A stretch of 64,000 nucleotides of DNA, taken from NCBI GenBank assembly GCA_015655545.1, contig JAATET010000031.1:62001-126000 (forward strand), written 5' to 3'. The notes under the pieces were generated by a model. The model searched no databases, was not told where the DNA came from, and worked only from the letters and a program-made list of their open reading frames with translations. Shown piece by piece: positions 61,706 through 64,000 of the stretch (position 1 is its first letter; the number at the start of each line of letters is the position of its first letter). This stretch comes from Chthoniobacterales bacterium (GTDB taxonomy: Bacteria; Verrucomicrobiota; Verrucomicrobiia; Chthoniobacterales; JAATET01). Made by a program: the position numbers and the translations under genes.

Positions 61706-62220
61706 ACCTCGTAGTAACTGCTGATAAAGAGTCCCGATGGATGCCAGCGGGGATATCGCAAGTTGGCCAATTTTCCCTGCACTTCGATTATGGTATCGGG
61801 ACAGAACGGCACCTCTGCTGGAAAGTAAATTATCTGCTTGGCCTGCCACAATGGCCGCGAACGTTCCTTGTTCAATAGCAGTCCCCGCCACGCCTCCGCG
61901 AATATCGGCCCCGCGCCGCATCTCTTCTGAAGGCTCACACTCACCTTTTTGTCCACCCAGACCGACCCGATGTATGTCACGCCAGCATCGAGGCAGTCTG
62001 TAATACTCCCCCCCTCGCGCAGATACTTCAGAATGGGCGTGCCAGCCGCGTTGTGAAGGTGTTGTTCATCTGCATGAATGACCTCTGCGCGCGGACTGAC
62101 TCCGCCGCCATAGTTCACCAGCGTCAGCGCCACACCTGGACCGAGACGTTTGAGGACTTTTTCAATGGTGCGAGCCTCTTCGCGCCGCTTCAAGGACGAT
62201 GATTTTGGGTTGGTGCTCAT
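61702..62220 (-). CDS. unknown protein, cut off from the recombinase operon
   Basis: A 172-residue protein, family not recognised. Basic N-terminus, then GPGVALTLVNYGGGVSPRAE and IIYFPAEVPFCPDTIIEVQG. Its ATG overlaps the stop of the stranded recombinase segment (ATGA), so in the circular island it would be translated behind the full-length recombinase. In the integrated state its upstream sequence is comM antisense, and its expression should differ. It could be a recombination directionality factor; position is the only support. Confidence 0.6.
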   Translation of the reverse strand: MSTNPKSSSLKRREEARTIEKVLKRLGPGVALTLVNYGGGVSPRAEVIHADEQHLHNAAGTPILKYLREGGSITDCLDAGVTYIGSVWVDKKVSVSLQKRCGAGPIFAEAWRGLLLNKERSRPLWQAKQIIYFPAEVPFCPDTIIEVQGKLANLRYPRWHPSGLFISSYYEV

Positions 62221-62601
62221 ATTATTGATTTTTGAACGTGCTTTGCTCGGTAAGCGGCGCGATTCATCGTTCGCTCGCAGTCACGGCATCGATACGACAA
62301 ACAATTGTGGGTTTTGTTACGGCCAAACTCTGAATGTGGCTTGGCGAGCAGGCATTTGCGGCAGACCTTGTGGTCCGCGGGAAGAGACGCCTTCAACTCG
62401 TAAAGGCGGGAAATGTCGTCGCGGCGGAATGGCTCAACCAACACTGCCTGCCGAATGATGACCATGAGCGTCATCTGATTCGCTGGGCTTCCGACGCCGA
62501 AAACGATAGGCAGGGCGCGTGACGCAATCGCACCAACTTGCGAATCCGTGCCGACACGGCTTCCGTTTTCGGTGCGACCTATTTCCGCCGCACCAACATC
62601 A
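62217..62601 (-). CDS. stranded 3' segment of the island recombinase, zinc-finger domain
   Basis: An open frame that enters from the right junction without its own obvious start. If the two island ends are joined at the shared core, codon phase is kept (GAT in both), and recombinase residue 537 would continue directly into this segment, adding 129 residues including the shared Asp. It starts with two more copies of the repeated peptide (DSDVGAAEIGRTENGS, DSQVGAIAS) and ends in a zinc knuckle: KVCRKCLLAKPHSEFGRNK, then YRCRDCERTMNRAAY, a type seen in HNH/endonuclease VII-linked proteins. An internal ATG at 62,474 could give a free 85-residue knuckle protein. Confidence 0.8.
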
Positions 62602-62611
62602 GAATCCCTGC
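62542..62611 (+). repeat. 70-bp att repeat, right copy
   Basis: Pairs with 26,029-26,098 (55 of 70 positions identical by my alignment). It starts with GAATCCGTGC and ends with the core GAATCCCTGC. A further half unit (CGCACCAAC then GAATCC) lies immediately upstream at 62,529, so the repeat array in the circle would have at least three direct half-units and one inverted. Confidence 0.85.
62602..62611 (+). other. right attachment core (attR)
   Basis: GAATCCCTGC where the island ends and comM resumes with TCCTGCGGCTATTTTGGC, encoding the rest of the NPC-S-CGYFG motif. Identical to the attL core. Confidence 0.88.
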
Positions 62612-63091
62612 TCCTGCGGCTATTTTGGCGACCCAAAGCGCGAATGCCGCTGTTCGCCGCGGCAGGTGGAGAATTATCGCAATCGCATCTCGGGACCGCT
62701 TCTGGATCGCATCGATATCCACGTCGAAACGCCGGCGGTGGAATTCAAGGATTTAAACAGCGACGAGCGCGCCGAGCCTTCCGCCGCAATTCGTGAAAGG
62801 GTGATGGCGGCCCGCGAAAAACAAGCGGAGCGATTCGCCTCCAGCCGCAAGGGCCGGACGAACGCCGAGATGTCCAATGCCCAGCTCAAGACTCACTGCA
62901 GGCTCGACCCCGCGAGCCAGGAAATGCTCCGCCTCGCGATGAGCGAGCTGCAACTCAGCGCGCGCGCCTACGACCGCATCCTCAAAGTCTCGCGCACCAT
63001 CGCCGACCTCGCCGATTCGCCGGCTATCCGCATCGAACACCTCGCCGAGGCCATTCAATACCGCACGCTCGACCGGAATTTGTGGCGATGA
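62612..63091 (+). pseudogene. comM: comM/yifB, 3' part
   Basis: The last 160 codons (stop included) of ComM, beginning SCGYFGDPKRECRCSP, continuing through the AAA+ lid (YRNRISGPLLDRIDIHVE) and the C-terminal Mg-chelatase domain (LSARAYDRILKVSRTIADL, HLAEAIQYRTLDRNLW). It has no start codon of its own in context, so it should be silent while the island is present. Its exact fit to the 5' part at 24,992-26,038 shows the gene was intact before insertion and could be restored by excision. Confidence 0.95.
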
Positions 63092-63673
63092 GATCGATAC
63101 GGATACGACCGACGCATGAGGAATCGCAGGCTTGTTCAAGGTCTCGAACTCATTTGTCCTCGTGAGCATGAGCAATAGGGCTCTTCACTTCGTAGACGAC
63201 ATTAGCTTGATACGGCCGCCTATCGCTGCGTCCCGGTAGTGTCCTTGCGATGCATTATCATCGTAAACTGAGATGCTGAGTTAACTGCCATCGGGAGTAG
63301 CACAGGTCTGTTAGCGGAGTTTTCGGTATTCGTTGAATAATGACAAAGGCGTTTGGACCCGAGCCCGAAAGCGTTGCTGACTGGGTACAAGTAGTCGTAA
63401 ACGAGACGGCTCCATTGACCCCGTGATCGAATTGTAGGTGATGTCGCCGCGAGAAAATACGGGGACATCTCGCTGCGGCGAAGTCGCCAACATTGAGTTT
63501 GTGGGTGGATAATTAAAAAGAAGGTCATGTGACTTCTGGCTGTTTATTACACCGCTGGCCAGCAAGTGGGATCTGGAGCCGTCGCCCTCAAATGAGTTTC
63601 CGATGCGGCTATGCATGCGATCGCAGCTACGAAGAATTTTTGAAAAATCACGCTGACATCTAATTTAGGGTCT
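63092..63673. other. 582-bp region without an assignable gene
   Basis: Between the comM stop and the right-edge coding sequence I see only short open frames on the minus strand (for example 63,220-63,528 and 63,311-63,616) with no ribosome-binding site, family match or consistent codon use. It may contain the decayed 3' neighbour of the right-edge gene. No RNA gene or strong terminator found. Confidence 0.5.
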
Positions 63674-64000
63674 TTAATTTCCGTATTGGCCCATGCTGAT
63701 GTCTCCTTGGGCTCGACCCAGCAATACGGTCCCGTCATTCAATACCTTGAATGCGTCCTTCCTGTCGGATGGTCCAGACCCATTCCCCACGACGAAAGCT
63801 GCATCCGAACTTTGCATTGGAATCGTCGAGCTTCCGGCGAGGGTGTTGTAATGACCGACAACGGTTGAACCCCAGGCCTGAGCGGTTGCGTAAGGGCTAA
63901 TCGCAACAGAGTAATCGCCCGTTGCCTCTGAAGTTGTACAGACTGATGTCGCTCCATGCCCGCTTGCCTTTCCACTAAGCGCGACAGCATAATCGTTTGT
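63674..64000 (-). CDS. C-terminal end of a YadA-head/tail-fibre-like repeat protein (5' part outside window)
   Basis: 108 codons read in from the right edge to a TAA at 63,674. The sequence has the short glycine-alanine repeat pattern of trimeric YadA-type heads: GDYSVAISPYATAQAWGST then VVGHYNTLAG, followed by FVVGNGSG and DRKDAFKVLNDGTVLLG, a block often found at the end of such repeats in large surface or fibre proteins. Trimeric adhesin or phage-fibre-type structure is inferred; the larger protein lies outside the window. Confidence 0.75.
   Translation of the reverse strand, partial: TNDYAVALSGKASGHGATSVCTTSEATGDYSVAISPYATAQAWGSTVVGHYNTLAGSSTIPMQSSDAAFVVGNGSGPSDRKDAFKVLNDGTVLLGRAQGDISMGQYGN

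Larger units (their letters stand above)
26029..62611. mobile_element. 36.6 kb genomic island integrated in comM by a large serine recombinase
   Basis: Both ends fall inside comM, and both carry the 10-bp core GAATCCCTGC (26029-26038 and 62602-62611). Removing one core plus the island (36,573 bp, a multiple of three) restores a continuous comM frame. A serine recombinase gene sits at the left boundary. The interior is more AT-rich than the flanks and has dense, mostly operonic accessory genes. No capsid, portal, terminase, relaxase or type IV secretion gene was recognised, so it is an integrative island rather than a prophage or a self-transmissible ICE. Confidence 0.93.

Noticed and set aside
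26029..62611. Interpretation of the island as a prophage or conjugative ICE
   Set aside because: No structural, lysis, packaging, relaxase or type IV secretion genes were recognised.
63220..63616. Minus-strand open frames between comM and the right-edge gene
   Set aside because: Two overlapping frames of similar length, no ribosome-binding site, no recognisable domain.
1..64000. CRISPR array or cas genes
   Set aside because: No series of regularly spaced identical repeats and no Cas-like protein seen; the 60-70 bp att repeats are two imperfect units only.

Overview
The window looks like the chromosome of a Verrucomicrobiota bacterium, carrying a 36.6 kb accessory island. The phylum is an inference from gene style only: a giant secreted PA14/cadherin metalloprotease with a DPDGDG tail, PEP-CTERM sorting, a His-Xaa-Ser radical SAM cluster, GH78 and GH1 glycosidases, and short Thr-Pro-rich linkers. 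No rRNA or other marker gene is present to confirm it. Core genes are GC-rich; the island is visibly more AT-rich.

Left chromosomal arm (1-26,038). A LOG-family protein runs off the left edge, followed by a PAS-rich hybrid histidine kinase. A complete pqqABCDE operon for pyrroloquinoline quinone synthesis follows, including a 28-residue PqqA peptide. A TetR-EmrA-EmrB efflux operon is divergent from it. After a tRNA-Ala(GGC) come a large secreted metzincin, a GH1 lipoprotein glucosidase, an exported protein of unknown function, a decayed GH78 rhamnosidase pseudogene, a Kup potassium transporter, an HMA-fold protein, an HxlR regulator, an HtrA-like protease and thioredoxin. The arm ends in the first 349 codons of comM (yifB).

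Island (about 26,029-62,611). comM is split inside its conserved NPC-x-CG motif. The missing 160 codons (stop included) are found in frame 36.6 kb away, and the two junctions share the 10-bp sequence GAATCCCTGC. A large serine recombinase lies at the left end. Its reading frame crosses the left junction, and in the predicted excised circle it would continue in frame into a 129-residue zinc-finger segment now stranded at the right end, followed by an ATGA-coupled downstream gene. The attachment site is therefore inside the recombinase gene, so integration or excision would switch its C-terminus, its operon and comM together.

Island cargo, left to right: a PD-(D/E)XK-like protein; a LexA-like regulator with a tyrosine recombinase and an excisionase-like gene; a CAP-domain and PEP-CTERM protease pair; an XRE-PIN pair with twin operators; a DUF6431, serine recombinase and tandem ParB module; hxsA/hxsDBC; a TerY-P triad (VWA, PP2C, kinase-HhH) with a potassium channel; a DUF4062 protein; a secreted EEP nuclease; an RHH, GIY-YIG and Schlafen operon; and a six-gene operon encoding an ImmA/IrrE-macro fusion, a nucleotide kinase fused to a PurA/PurZ-like synthetase, DUF7002, a deoxynucleoside kinase, an unknown protein and a Ser/Thr kinase. 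HNH and DUF1173-like genes follow. The content resembles a defence or conflict island. No phage structural, terminase or conjugation genes were seen.

Right arm (62,612-64,000). The 3' part of comM is followed by about 580 bp with no assignable gene, then the C-terminal end of a YadA-head or tail-fibre-like repeat protein that runs off the right edge.
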